DNA of 64,000 nt, taken from NCBI GenBank assembly GCA_018296165.2, contig JACKQL020000061.1, forward strand, positions 248,001-312,000. Direction: 5' to 3'. The DNA comes from Termitomyces sp. T153. Its lineage: Eukaryota; Basidiomycota; Agaricomycetes; Agaricales; Lyophyllaceae. Position numbers and translations under genes: made by a program. Shown piece after piece: positions 1-12,507 of this stretch; the first letter of the stretch is position 1; each line of letters opens with the position of its first letter. The notes below the pieces were generated by a model. The model was not told the DNA's origin and did not search any database. It saw only the letters and a program-made list of their open reading frames with translations.

Positions 1-2937
1 AAAGAGCTGGAGCTCAAGGGGTTGATTGAGGTTGCTGTGGTGGAGATTGAGCTGGTTGCTGAAAAAGGTGCCAGAGACTCCACTGTCAACAAGGGCAGGG
101 AGGATTGTTGGGGAGCCATCAAGTCAAAAATGTGGGGACTCATGGGATGTTGGTTGTTCCTTCAGAGTCCTTGGAGTGAGGTGAGACATTGAATGGAATG
201 GGTCTGGCATTAATCAGGCTATCCCTGTTGAGGTGGAGAGCAAGGCTGGGCCAGTCAATGCAGGAGTTGGTGGAGTGAAGCCATGAGAATCCCAGGACAA
301 TGAGGGCAGAGGCATGTAGTTTGGTAACTAATAGCTGGAGGTTCTGTTGTTGTCCATTAGCAAAGATCACAGTTGTCTCCACACAGTGCATGATGTCTCC
401 AGTGGAGGTGGGGCTACCATTAAAGAGCTTGAGAAAAACTGATAGTCACAGTCCTCTCTGTCAATGGTCCATATGGCACATCCCATCACCTGGCATTTAG
501 GGCAATTACTAATGAAATGTCCCTGCTCACCACATAAGATGCATGCACCCTCTTTCCATCCCTTCTCCTGGGCCTCCTCTAGTACCTCAATCCAGGGTCT
601 GTTACAAACTTGTTTGTGCATAAGGCTTCTTGATCTTCAGCAGGGTCCAGAGCATTGTTGAGGTCCTAGAAGTTGTTGGGGTTGGCATCCAGAGGCTCTG
701 GAGCTTTGTAGAGGTCAGTGGTGTTGAGCTGGGCAGGTGGGCAGGGTCCTGGGAGTTGGTTGGTGCTGGGAGGTCCTTGTTCTGGAGGGAAGTGGGATGT
801 GGGATTGGCAGAAGTGGTGAGGACCAAGAGTTGACTGCCATTGGTTGCTCCAGCCTGCCAGTTGGTGGTGCTGGAGGTGTTCCAGGTGGGGCAGGGTGTG
901 GTATTTCTGCTCCAGTCTTTCCAATAGTGTTTATTGACCTGCGTAATGAGTGCCTTGTAACTGTCATATGTAGTTTGCTTGGTGTGAGGTGGAGGATGTC
1001 CTTGATGCATTGAGGTAAAGCATGGTGGAGGGCAAATTGGAGGGCATTATAGGTTCATCCTGTATTGTAGGTCTCTCATTTGAACCATGCAATGAAGGTC
1101 ATGAAATGTTTGTTGTCATACATTCAGAGATTGAAGAGGTTTTCCTCTGCTTCTGCTACAGTATCAAGTACACCAAACTTACTAGAGAACTCCTGTGTAA
1201 AAGCAAGCCAGTTAGAGAGTACACAGTTGTTGGGGTCAAACCAGAGCAGTGCCATGTAGTGATTGAAGGTGATGCCCTGTCAATATAATGCAGTGAAGGC
1301 CACCTATGAGCTCTCAAGTTGGAAAGTGATAGGCTTAGCTTGGAACATTGTGAGACATTGCATTAGGAAGACTCTCCTTTTTCAGAGGTCATAACTAGTG
1401 AAGGATTCCTGGTTCTGAATGTTGAACTTGCCTTCTCCAGCCAATGTGTCACAAGTGTTGTTCTGAGTGTTTTGAGCTCAAGGCGGAGGTCTGGCAGGGT
1501 AGCAGTAATAGTAATTGTTTCCATTGCTGCATTGAGAGGAAAAGTTGGCCATGTCTGGGCCCCATCCACCTGGAGGTCTGCCATTGGGGGATCCACTGCC
1601 TGGAGGTTGGCCAGCATTGCCCAGAGGGGGGCCCAGAGCTCAGCAAGGTAGGAGGGGGTCCTCTGGGAATCAGCAGTCCAAAGTAGTTGTTGTCAGCAGA
1701 AGGGTTGAGTAGGGGAACTAGTGTTAGGAAAGGGGGGTTGAGGTGCTCCAGGGCCTGCAGGTTGTTGCAGAGGAGCTGGGGCATTTTAGTGGGGCTTGGG
1801 GGCATTTCTATGGGGGGCATAGAGGTCAAAATGGGGAGGTCTATCCCAGAGAGGGCTGTTGCAAGGGATGGGTTCTTTGCTGGGGTTTCTAGGCTTGTCA
1901 ATGTAAGAGAGAGATTAGTTGTCATTGTTGATGCACAGGGGAGCCTCTGAGTACAGGCCTTGGGGGCAGTGGGTTGTTCTCAGGTATGGAAGGTGCTGGG
2001 GATGGAGTTTGCCCTGGGATGAGTGGAGACAGACAAGGTGTGGGCAGCAGGCTGGTCAAAAAGTCCTCCAGTGGGGTTGAGGTTCCTCAAAAAGTTGGAT
2101 GTGGCATTGAGCTCTTTCTACTAATGGGGAATGGGGAGCAGAGCTTTGCTTTGTGCTCTGGTGAGTTCTTCTTGTTGCATGTAGAGGGAGTGGGCAGGGT
2201 CCAGGGTCTTCAAATTGATGGGGGTTTGGGCTAGTGTGGATTTCTTTGACCAGGGCATGGAGCTCTTTCTGGAGATTGGTGTCAATTCCCAGAGTGCCCT
2301 ATGTGGTTTCAGGGAGGGTTCCTTGTAGATAATGTTTGTGGAAGTCAAGGAGGCAATCTGCCCAAACTTCCAGAGGTCCTGGGGTGTCATGGTAACCCAT
2401 GCCAACAAGGAGGGCACAAGTGCATTTGGTCAACTCTGTGGGGGAGAGGCAGAGAGAGTGGAGGACTTTGTTGTGCTGCTGAATGTAGGCTTCAACTTGT
2501 TGCTGTCTAAGGGAAGAAGGAATTTGAGTGGAAAATGGCAGTCAAGAGGAGGAATAATTATCTGGTTGTTCTGAAGGAGTTGGGGCTACAGCAGGAAGGG
2601 AGTAAGTGTAGTAGTGGGTGGGTGGGAGGTAGGTGGGTTGGATAGTGCTTGAGGGGCTCCAGAGAATTCACTGGGGTACATTTGGGAGTAGTTGCTATCA
2701 GCAGAGAACATTGAGGGGCAGTGCCAGCCCGGGAGTATTCCCTGGCTGATGGAGGGGGAATAAAATGCCTGGTTCAGGTCCAGGGTCCAATGACAATGAA
2801 CATATTGATCCATGAGAGGGCCTGCATAGAATGGGGCATAGTAATTTTTAGGTACCAGCCTACCATAGATGTTGGTTGGATAGCTGGCAGGGTTGAATGT
2901 GTGGTTGTATGCAGACATTGAGAATGGGATAAGGGAG
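1..2937 (-). pseudogene. Gypsy family B element A: gag and start of protease, decayed
   Basis: This is the gag half of a Ty3/Gypsy element reading leftward out of the window. A CCHC zinc knuckle (CX2CX4HX4C, residues CILCGEQGHFISNC) lies at about 499-540. An aspartic-protease start, VDSGVSGTFF, lies at about 70-90, so pol begins at the window edge and continues beyond it. The N-terminal gag lies next to the 5' LTR at 2951. The same arrangement recurs at 24.8-28.1 kb and 42.5-43.9 kb. Translation needs several frame changes and crosses many stops, so this copy cannot make Gag. Assignment rests on the zinc knuckle, the DSG motif and colinearity with element B, which has recognisable pol. CpG is nearly absent, as expected of an old methylated copy. 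Confidence 0.75.
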
Positions 2938-2950
2938 AGTCTTGATATTA
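2938..2950 (-). other. Primer-binding site of Gypsy B element A (self-primer type)
   Basis: Directly inside the LTR the plus strand reads AGTCTTGATATTA, so the element RNA reads UAAUAUCAAGACU. This is complementary, with one mismatch, to the sequence about 32 bp after the TATA start inside the same LTR. No tRNA-like TGG start is present. Self-priming as in Tf1 is inferred from this pairing. Confidence 0.6.
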
Positions 2951-4006
2951 TGTCAGATTTCACTGACCATGGGGGCTCAGCTTAACTGGGCAAGTCCTTA
3001 CTAGGTGGACATAATGTCCTGTGCTTATAACCTAGCACTCCTGGGATGGCTTGGACTTCAGATACTTGCAAGAGAGGCTAGGGGGAGTGGTCCAAGCAAG
3101 TCTGGGGTGGCCTGGAGAACTCTAAGACCAAGTATATTAAGCATTGAGCTTGGGCAGGCATCAGGTACAAGTCTGTAAGCAAATGTATGGACTGTGGGGC
3201 AAGGGGAGGATTCATGAGTAATGGGAGTGGAGCCAGAGTTTGATGGGGGATCAATCAAGAGTGATGGGTTCTAGAGCCAAGCATAGAGCAAGGTCCAGAG
3301 TTATTGTACAAATGTTTGAAAGGTTATGGCATAGGTGTGGAGTTTGTAATGATGTCAGAGTTGAAAGGAATTTAGAAATGATAAGGAAACAGAGATGGAT
3401 GAGACAAGACATAGTTGAGACAAGACAGAACTGAGAAAAGCAATAGATTTGAGACTAAAAATAGAAATAGAAATGAGATTGGGAAATGTAACAGAAGGAA
3501 ACATCAGACACAGGAAACCAAGTATAGCAATATCAAGACTAGAGTAATGGACACTACTCTATGACTTATATACTAACTACTGGGGCCACTCTGGGGACAG
3601 CAGTTCTGGTGGTGGGGCCTGTCAGGGCAGCATGGGGTCAATGGGTGGGCCATAGTGATAGACTGATGGGATCAGATGGGAATGCAGGCCATCCTGGGGT
3701 CATTGTAATGTTGCAGAGCTGGTCAGGTAAGTCAGGGTGGCACATCAGTGACATATGTCAGTGTCAGAAGCAGTGAGGGAGGGTTTCAGGAGCTTGGGAG
3801 GGGAGGGGGAAGCACTAGGGCCTGCAGGAAACATGTCAGAGTTAGCCAGATGATCATTGGGGTTTGCCAGAGAAGTGTCAGAGTTAGCCAGGATGGGCAC
3901 TGTGGGTCAACACAGGTCAGGGGAGTTGGGGGGAGTTGGGAGGAGTTCCAGAGAAGTGAGGCAGCTTGGAAAAGAAGTTGGGGGGTTCTGGGAGTGGGTT
4001 GTGACA
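2951..4006 (-). repeat. 5' LTR, Gypsy family B (element A)
   Basis: This is a 1056-bp LTR on the minus strand. It starts TGTCAGAT at 2951 and ends GGGTTGTGACA at 4006, so it has TG...CA ends with TGTCA/TGACA inverted termini. It aligns along its length with the LTR copies at 12508, 17253, 18046, 28121, 35910, 55638 and 57193. It contains a TATATAA box followed about 32 bp later by AGTCTTGATATTG. CpG is almost absent, unlike the copies near 55-58 kb, so it is old. Confidence 0.85.
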
Positions 4007-5980
4007 ATTATCTTATCTTGTTCTTTGTTCTTTTTTTATCTTACATCTAAATAAGCATCAACCTGACAAATACAACCATTTGTATATGTTTGTCTATTGT
4101 ACTCTCCACTTAACTGGATTCCTTCAGTTTATATAATCATGAACCTCATCCCCTTTCATAATCAAATAATCAAACTGTCTGATGGAATTTCCTCTGCTTA
4201 TGTAATGACACATCTGCATGTCTATGTAACTCTTTTCTTGTCCTCAATACATTTAACCCATGCATATCACAATGAAATCCTACTCAACTGTCTCCATGGT
4301 CTTGAATTTGTGTTGCCCCTCATTGGTATATCCCAGAATCTTTCTCTTCAGTGTGATCTGTTTTGTTTTGCTCCTTGACTTTGTTCTCTATCAAATGATT
4401 ATTCCTCATCTTTGCTTTTATTTGCATCACTCACCATTTTGAATGGGCTGTCTAGGAGGGTGAGTGACCTCATGATCATGAGCATCTTGCATGTGTCTCC
4501 CTTGAGTGGTACCACCACAAAAGATACTTCTGTTTCAACAATGTCACCAATCCTGAATGCTTTGGACTGCATCTGTTCTTGCCTTATTCATCTTATAAGT
4601 CTTTGTTTGCTTGTTAAACCATGTGATAGAGTACTCATACATTACCTTGATCTGTTGATTCAGCCCATTTCACATAGTTCATGATGTTATTCTCCATTCA
4701 GATGTGCTTTTGCCATAGTTTCAAGAACTCCTCTCAGGTCTGTGAACTTAAATGGTATGTGTTTCTCTCCTATCAGTGTATCTTCCAGTTGATATGAAGT
4801 ATTGGTTTGCTATGTCAATCATATCCTCCTTGGCACCTGGACACTTCCACTCTTCTAGTTCACCATCTACAAAGCATCTGTCAAATACTTTGTTGATGGC
4901 TTTGTGGTCTCTTTCACTTTACCTACCAAAAAAATATGTACTTCTTGTGGATGGTGCTTGATCAGAATGTTTTCCTATGTAGGAGCTCCTCCTTTGATTG
5001 TGTTTGATATTTCTTGAGTCATTTTTATAATTTCACCTATATTATCCTTTAAAATTAAGGATGGGACTGCTGCTGAATATCAATTAGGAGGTGTAGTTTA
5101 CTATACTGATGGTCACTTCACTTCCAGGGTTGTCACAGGTAGTGGAACCCAAGTATGGCTCTCTGACAAGCTTGGTTCCAGTTGCCAGATGATACTCAAA
5201 CAAGGTACCATACACACACTTAACCTGTGTATCAGGGGCAATGGAGCTGCAACTGTGGCCATGTACACATGTTTGTGTGATTATATAAACTATTAGGAAT
5301 CCATCCTGCTTGCCATGTAAATGGACACCATAAACTTATTCTGATGATGTCCATGGTCCAAGTACAGTAGCTGCCCTTTGGTACACCCATCAAAAATCTT
5401 TGTAACTACCCTTCAATGCACACCCTTCAAGGAACTCGGCTGTTCAGAAATCTATATGTGCATATGCATACATCTACAAGTGGACCTGCAGATCTTATAG
5501 TCATTCCATTTTTTTGCAGGGGCCTGTAATACTCAGCTGTTGTGAGGTTACATTCTGAATTTACATTGATTGATGAATGACATAAAGTTGCATATAAATA
5601 ATTCTCTTACACAACTTATGACATTGAACAAGGAGGTTGATAAATGTATTATGCATATATATAATGTGTTGCTACCAACACCCTAGATCTCGGACATGAC
5701 ATGCGCAGCAGTGGCCCATACTAGCTCGTACCAGTATAAATCTTACACACACAGAACTCGTACCTTCAGCTAATTTACCGTGTCCATTTGACATTGGGTC
5801 CTAGGAAAACGAGGGCGCAATATGCAAGATAAAAAAGCCTGCGAACTTTGATCTCTTTCTGCTGCTGGATTGTACTCCCAATCCGAAGAGTCTTTGATTG
5901 GCATATGTATCCACTATGCAGATTGAAAGAATAAATGAATATCTAATAATGCTCGTTATCCTTCCTCATCGTAATTGATA
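4007..5980. other. Unassigned sequence between LTR and phosphoesterase gene
   Basis: No intact gene is visible. The minus strand at about 4430-4980 holds a broken frame with a coherent stretch (FRIGDIVETEVSFVVVPLKG at about 4480-4545) that looks like decayed coding sequence of a repeated fungal ORF I cannot name. About 5000-5680 is AT-rich with nothing recognised. CpG returns from about 5690, and 5790-5980 is similar to 50090-50385, the 3' flank of the second phosphoesterase copy. Confidence 0.4.
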
Positions 5981-5983
5981 CCT

Positions 5984-7629
5984 TCAGCAGCCAGGTGGAA
6001 ACACAGGAGGATTCTGAGCAGAGGGTGGGACAAGCTGCATGTGATACCCTGTGCAATGGACCTGTGACTCCCACTGAGATTGGATCGCAGGTAGAACCGT
6101 GCGCCCATTTATTACGAGGTTAGTGTTAGGAATTGGCTGCTTCGCCAAGTGTTCCGAATTGAAAATGCCCGGGTATGACATATTAAGCAAGACATCTTGA
6201 ATGTCCGCCTCACGAATCTTGTCCCCGGTCTTCTCTCCAACAAATTGCAAGACGTTTGCGCCGACGTCCCACCGGCCTAGCGTGTGTAGGTTCCAGTTGG
6301 CTTCAGCAGTGGCAATCAAAGAGTAGTGTGTGTAGAAACTCTCGTCAAATGTTCCAATGAGCTTCTTTGGAATGGCACTTCCAAGAAGGATCGCAAGGAC
6401 ATTGTTTGGCTTGGTATCAGTTCCATTTTCGTCAAAGGCTAAACAGAGTACTCAGTTTGTCTTCGAATGATCAATAGTACTAACCGCAGCTTACTGAGAA
6501 TTATGAGGGTTTTTTTACCATTAAACTTTGGATTCTCAAGCAATGGTTCAAGGAAACCCCGTGACCATTTACCCGCAACTGTAACGTTTGTGTCATGTCC
6601 GTCGTTCGCTGCAGGTATCTCATCAAATCCAGGCAACCTTATGAGCTTCGATATACCTACTCATATTGGGGGTAATGAACACCCATTGCGGCAGAGCATC
6701 ATTAGCCAAATCCTGCTCGAACAACGTAAAGTTCTTGATCTTATTGAGTCGACTAGGTAACTGATTGACAGACTCATAGATCACCAATGGGCTACAGATG
6801 AACATATCAGCTGGACGTCATCTCATCAACGTGATGGCTTACTTATGCTTTCGGACATAATCAAAGGCGTCATTAGAATTATTGAATAGGAAGCCCGTGA
6901 ATCCTGTAGATGGCATGTCTTCCTGATATTCACCCCATGAGATGCCTTTGTTATCCAGCAGATCCGCGATGGTTGAGATATTGCGGGGGAGGTTGAAGAG
7001 ATCATCGGTGCAAATACCAAAGTAATCGCCGCCTACGGACTATCGTTTCGAGAGTTGACATCAAGGCGATGCCAATTATATTCAAGAGAAAAAATTATGT
7101 ACGGCCACATAATTTGGCTTGGACGGATGGGTCACTCCGAAGTAATTTTGAAGAACCACCCCTTGCTTAGCTAGCGCGTGCAGATTCGCTGACGGTGACA
7201 CCACGCAATCAGATCTCGTTCGATACAAGAATCCATGCAAACATACGATCTGCGAAGGCTGTGTCAAAGTCGATGTTCTCAAGCCAAATATGAATAATGC
7301 GATCGAAGACTTTGCCCTTGACAACTCGATGGGCCTTGCCGTTGTCCCTGCCGTTGCCGTTATCCCTGCCGCTGCCGTTATCCCTGCCGCTGCCGTTATC
7401 CCTGCTGTTGCCGTTGTCCCTGCCGTTGCCGTTGTCCCTGCCGTTGTCCACTTCGTTATAATTGCTGTTGTCGTTGCTGTTATCATTGCTGTTTCCATTG
7501 CCGTCCTTTGCAGATGCCTAGAAGAGGATTTGCGTGAACCAGTAACTTTTCAGAACAGCAAAGGGAACAGACCAAGGTCATTACGAAGGCAATGAATAGC
7601 ATAAGGAACGCAAGAAACTGTGACCGCAT
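5984..7629 (-). CDS. Secreted acid-phosphatase-type phosphoesterase, copy 1
   Basis: Seven exons give 436 residues: 7573-7629, 7247-7517, 7103-7188, 6843-7039, 6661-6791, 6495-6608 and 5984-6438. All six introns have GT..AG ends, are 51-63 nt long, and keep the frame. It belongs to the phosphoesterase family (PF04185) that includes fungal secreted acid phosphatases, which release phosphate from esters outside the cell. Motifs in order are WLENIDFDTAF, GVTHPSKPNYVA then SVGGDYFG across intron 3, NDGHD, TFDENGTD and LHTLGRWD. The start codon was chosen because it gives a signal peptide (MRSQFLAFLMLFIAFVMTL then ASA across intron 1). A roughly 50-residue Asn/Gly/Asp/Arg linker follows, with DNG-GR repeats. 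Normal CpG and intact splice sites argue for a live host gene. Copy 2 lies at 50388-51971. An alternative first donor GTAATG, 12 nt upstream, would remove four residues. Confidence 0.88.
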
Positions 7630-8340
7630 TGTTTCAACTCTGAGGGCAAGCGTGAGATACTCGAATCAGCTTCAACCAACTCTCTCGAAGTGCCTTTTAA
7701 ACTAAAAGAGTTGTTGTTTTCAGTTTACAGAAGATGACCAGATCCTTGTGGCAAAGTAGTGAAAGGTGCGTTACGAGAACGGCAATAATCAATCAAGACC
7801 TGTCGGCTGAATATCAGTCGATGGATCACGTTTCAAATTTCAATTGTATTACCCTGGGTCAGTACGAGTGAATTTTCTCATGTCAAAACACTAGTGCGTC
7901 AGATCTGTACGATTTACGATTGCTGCCTTGGCCAGATCTGTTTTATGATTAACAAGTAAAACTCTAGTTCAAGAGTGTGGACAATTTCGAATGCTAGGCA
8001 GCAGGAATGAGTATACTACTGTCATTAGGAAGGACATTGACAGCCAAAGACCCGAAGCAAGCGTGCTAATAGGTTCCTGGCGCCGAGCGTCAATGGTTCC
8101 AGTTCACGCGAGAACAACGGGGCTATAGATAGCCTGAGAGAGATAGTCCCTGCTCGTGAGCCGCTCAGCCACCCGTCTATTATGTATTTAATATGAGTAT
8201 CTTCAGCTTGACTTGTCTCCTGAGTACAAAAATTACCCCACCTCAGATTTTGATTTCTATTTTTTTTGATCTCCAAACACTTGATTTCACTCTTCTCAAA
8301 CTTCCCATCTTTCAAAGCTTCGTCCCATGATGCCTATGAT
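7630..8340 (-). promoter_or_regulatory. 5' flank of phosphoesterase copy 1, duplicated upstream of copy 2
   Basis: The flank upstream of the start is recognisably similar to 51972-52445. Shared blocks include TTAAAAGGCACTTCGAG, about 65 bp before the ATG in both copies, which could serve as a TATA-like element. A further shared block is an ATCTTCAGCTT segment with pyrimidine-rich sequence 600-700 bp upstream. The duplication therefore carried promoter sequence. No other gene is visible here. Confidence 0.5.
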
Positions 8341-8359
8341 ATGACCCCATTAATGACTA

Positions 8360-8920
8360 AATATAGCATCCTACGCTCCATCGTGGGCGTAAACAATTTG
8401 CACAGTCCAAATCAGTGAAGCCCATCAAATTCATCAAATCTCTCTGCTCAAGTGGAGTCCCAAACTCCTTGTGCCCTTGAGATAGAAAACTAAACATATT
8501 GCTGTGCGTGAGTGAGTCAAGCTTGGCTGTTGAACTGGATATTGGCCGCAGCCTTGGGAATATTACGAGCCATAACAACCTCCTGCTAATCTGCTATATG
8601 AGTTTCGTCACCCTGGATCCCTCCCAAGACAGTTTGGAGTAATTGGTTCATTATGGGTTTATCCCTGGATCCATAGCAGGGACTTGCTGACCAAATTTGA
8701 GATGAGTTGGTCAATGATGGGGGCCTGTAAGAAATGTCCCATTCTACTGCAATTCCCACAAGGTGTTGTGGCATCCCTAAGTCAGAGATTGTTCATGCTT
8801 CCTGGATTTCTACCTTGAAGTGGCCTTTTGCTTCTCTAGAGCTTGCAACCTATAGGAAATCATCTACATACACAATGGCAACAATGGTACCACAATCAGA
8901 TTAATGGTATATGCATTACT
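8360..8920 (-). pseudogene. Copia reverse transcriptase / RNase H fragment
   Basis: Read leftward, this contains a Copia RT catalytic core VYVDDFL at about 8865-8885, then SDLGMPQHLVGIAVEWD at about 8740-8790, and GFTDLDCANC at about 8395-8425. These match in order the Copia element at 53.6-54.6 kb (VHVDDFL, SDLGIPRHIVGMAVEWD, GFTDSDWANC). Segments between are deleted and frames change. No LTRs remain. It is a dead remnant next to the phosphoesterase promoter. Confidence 0.7.
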
Positions 8921-11739
8921 CATATGCTAGCCTGGTGAAGTTCTATTTGACCACTATGTTCTCTTGATACCCTTTGCCCAAATTCAAAACTAGCTTATTT
9001 GCCTTGCACATACCAGAAATACCACAGAAAAGTACATACATTACAACAATACTAGGGTGATGGCAGCACTTGTTGACTCCACACTGGCATGGCACCTCTT
9101 ATCCAAGGAGAGAAATTTGCTTCAATTTCTTGCATGCCCAGGCATCTGTTATGGGTACTAGTTGACTGCAAATAGTATCTTCTGCCATTTGCATTACAGA
9201 AAGAAGCAGGTTTGACAGGATCATTATTCATTATTGTTTTCATCATGATTAAGTTTTCTTTTTGTTGTTGTTCAAGGGTGATTCTTTGAAAAGTGTTATG
9301 TGTAGACTGGAGTACACTTCTTATCAAGGATGGTTCTAGGTCAACCATGAGTTGTCATGTCACATCATGCAGCAAACATGCCTTTCATTCACCTGTCCCT
9401 CCTTCTAAAGGGTGTGATTGAAGCTTGGCTGTATACTGACATTCCATCTGTGTCTGGTACCATTACCAATTGTTTAATTCTCTTGTATTTGGCACCCGTG
9501 AATTTGTGCAATCTTATCAAATCCTATTGTTTTTGTAATCTTACTAATTTTTGTGCTTGGCAATTTCCGCCACTTTGTAGAGGTTTTGAGGACCAACTGA
9601 TCTGTGTCAGAACCCAAGTCTTACACAATTGAGTCTCTTTCGGCTTTCTCTACCAGATTTTGACATAATCATATATTCCTTACCCCTTGACAGAAGCAAA
9701 GTGCAGTACATCCAGACTTCTAAGGTAGAGGTGGGCACAATATATGAAGACCTTGTAATCTAATGTGAGACCAGAGAAAAATAAATAAACAAGGCAGAAT
9801 GGAACCAACAACCTCCACAGTAAAGACATAACAATGAAAAGTAAGATAAGATACAATATAACCAGTATATTAAAAACCCAATTAACACTTACTAAAACAG
9901 GGACATATTTATGCTGGTTATGGTTCAGTTGGGGTTCTGGTTGAGTTGGAGTGTAGGGTCAGGCTTAGAAATAAACAAGTTGTACAAACAGAGTCGCGTG
10001 AACAAGACTTCAAGGTACAGGGGCTGGGGCCTGTCAAGTTCAATGAAAAGTCAGTCATAATTGGGATGGGACCATGTTTGAATCTAGATATCAGAACCAT
10101 TCCATATGGCAATTAGACAGTCATTGACTTAGATGTTGTGTACTTGGATTCAATGAAATTGTTTATGCAGTATCTTCAAATGCTTTGAAGGTGAATACTT
10201 AGGATTTAACACTCTTTGAGTGTGACCTTATGACTTGTGTATGTTTTATGGTTGATTTTTTCCAAGACAAAAAGAGCACAAGTCAAATTTGAAAGTGTGA
10301 GAGGACTTTCAAAAAGTACTGGTAGTAAAAACTTGGAAACAATTGGGCTAATTATATTGCTATATTCAGAGAACACTTCTTACCAGATCTGCCAGTTTAC
10401 TACACTCTTCTACCTATGTTTGCACCCTTTCTTGATTCTTTCTACTTTTCCTACTTCAGAGGACAACCACTAGGCTCACAGATGTCAGAATAGTCCTCAC
10501 TAACACTGCAAGGGGACTCAGGCAGGACTTACTGTGGACATATCAAAGATTGCCTTTTGGTCCACTGTTGTAATAGTTGTATTTTTCAATGGGGTCATCC
10601 TTTGCATTGTTGTAACACAGTAACTTTCAGCCTTTCTGCAGCCTCAAAATCTTCAAACACCAGGCCATCAGCATGTGGAAAATCTAGTAAATCTCTTCAG
10701 CTTTGAATGAGGTGAAAGAATACTTGGTCTCATGGAAATCAACTGGTTTCCCCAGTCTTTTGACCAAGTAAGTAGTCCTCTGCTATCCATGTAAAAGTGT
10801 TGAGATAGCTCATCAAATTTGTAATGAAAGGCATCCCATCTAGGTCCACCTCTGATACATTTTTTGATATTGCACTAGATGCAGTTAGGGTCATTCATAT
10901 TGTTTTCACCTTGCAAATCATTAGAACAAGCTAGATCACCATATTTTATTAGTGTTCTGGCATGGCAACCCAGCAAAGCTCTACAAAGGTCATCAAGTGC
11001 TTTCTCACCAACTTCCTTGCCACTGGAGCTTGAGAAGGAATGAGGAGTGATGAACCAATAGATCAGATTGCAAGCTCACTATCTATTCTTTATTGAAATC
11101 TTGAATGACCTCTCATTGGGATAGAACCAGCAGAGGAGTGCACTCCAAAGTTCAAAATACACATACATGATGGTAAGGGCATTGCTCCAGCTGTCAGTGT
11201 TAGGTAAGTGTGTGTGATCACTTGAAAGAAGGATTATTTCCACATCAAATGGTACCAGAAAGGTGTACTTACCATTGTCTGATAGGAGGTCATTCTTGAA
11301 AAAAGTGAGAATTCACATTAGGAGCATGGGAGACACAAAATAAGTTATGTTTGTCAAATGAGCACTGGCAGTAAAGTTGTGGATTATATCAATTACAGTA
11401 TCCACTATCATTGATGTACAATGAAAGTGTCTTCCTTTGCAGATTGTTTGGACTGGCATGACAGTAGCATGCAGTAAATTTGGTTCTGTAAAGTTGTAAT
11501 TATCAGACTGAAAGGATACCATCAGAAGACAACACACAGAGTTAATCCTGAACCAAATACAAGCACTTTGATTTTCCACAACTCATAATATGGTTTTGTC
11601 CTGACAAAGTCCTTTGTAAAGAGTTTGGAAAAAGTTCCCTAATTCAAGTGTGGCTATGTACCAAATTTCCCCTCCTTTCTTAGCTCTGACAAAAGTACCC
11701 AGTCTATAGATCCATATGCTAATAATGGTGCACTGCATT
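8921..11739. other. Unassigned decayed sequence
   Basis: No recognised gene. A 98-codon minus frame at 9052-9348 has no motif I know. On the minus strand at about 10500-11600 there is a broken frame with coherent pieces such as RGGPRWDAFHYKFDELSQHF at about 10810-10870 and HFYMDSRGLLTW next to it, which looks like decayed protein coding of unknown family. Base composition is AT-rich and CpG-poor throughout, as in old transposon sequence. Confidence 0.4.
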
Positions 11740-11977
11740 TGTAAGGGCAACCTCTGGAGGGCTATGGCTCAGGTACACAGCTGGAAGAGGGAAATCCAAA
11801 GTCTGTTAACAGTAGCTGCACACCAGAAACTAATCACATAGCTGGCAGAGTGAAATCCAAAGAGAAAAAGTCTAAAAATTCTTGTTACCAGGATTGCAAA
11901 TTTACAGATATGAACTGTGGTAGTACTGTGGGAAACATGATGTCATGTTCTGTGCATGTGTGCATGGTCCCCTAACA
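11740..11977 (-). repeat. 3' LTR, Gypsy family C copy 2 (internally deleted)
   Basis: It begins TGTAAGGGC and ends CCCCTAACA. These are the reverse complement of the family C LTR ends TGTCAGGGG and GCCCTTACA seen at 36332 and 36772. The body shares the CACAGCTGG and AAATCCAAAG blocks with the 441-bp LTR but is only 238 bp, so it has lost sequence. It directly abuts the C-terminal coding sequence of the same copy. Confidence 0.75.
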
Positions 11978-12507
11978 TCACTCCTAGCATTCAGCATCTC
12001 AATGCATTGGATATAAAAAGTTATGGATTGCTTGATTGACTATCAAGATGGAATCAATACCTCAAATTGCCTTTGGTGCTTTTGGGTGCCTGTGGTAGAA
12101 GTCTTGGATTAGTGTTGGTGTATGTACATTTCCTTGTAGTTCACAAGAATTCTCCTCAATTCCATATCCCTTCTACTTCACCTTGAATTGCACCTTTCCC
12201 CTGAATATCCAACTGTCTAGAATTTCCTCCACCTTGTACTGCTCCTCATTGGTCACCAGGACTGGTGGTGGTGGTGGCTTGGGGCAATGGTTCTCTATGG
12301 AATCCTGTGGGGCTGGAGACAACTTGATGACATTGAAGATGAGGTGTGATCAACAGAGTCTGGCAGGGAGTTTCAAATCATAGGCCAGTGGTCTTACCTG
12401 CCTTTCCACTATGAAGAGGCCCAGATATCAATGGGACAGCTTCTGTGATGGCCTGGTTGCCTTGATGTCAGAACTGTCTAGGTAAACCCTGTCTTCAGGC
12501 TGATAGG

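Noticed and set aside
7209..7595. Repeat-rich frames on both strands at 7.2-7.6 kb as separate genes
   Set aside because: They are other-frame readings of the phosphoesterase linker in exon 2.
9052..9632. Open frames 9052-9348 (minus) and 9357-9632 (plus)
   Set aside because: No motif, no matching copy in the window and AT-rich composition; not supported as genes.
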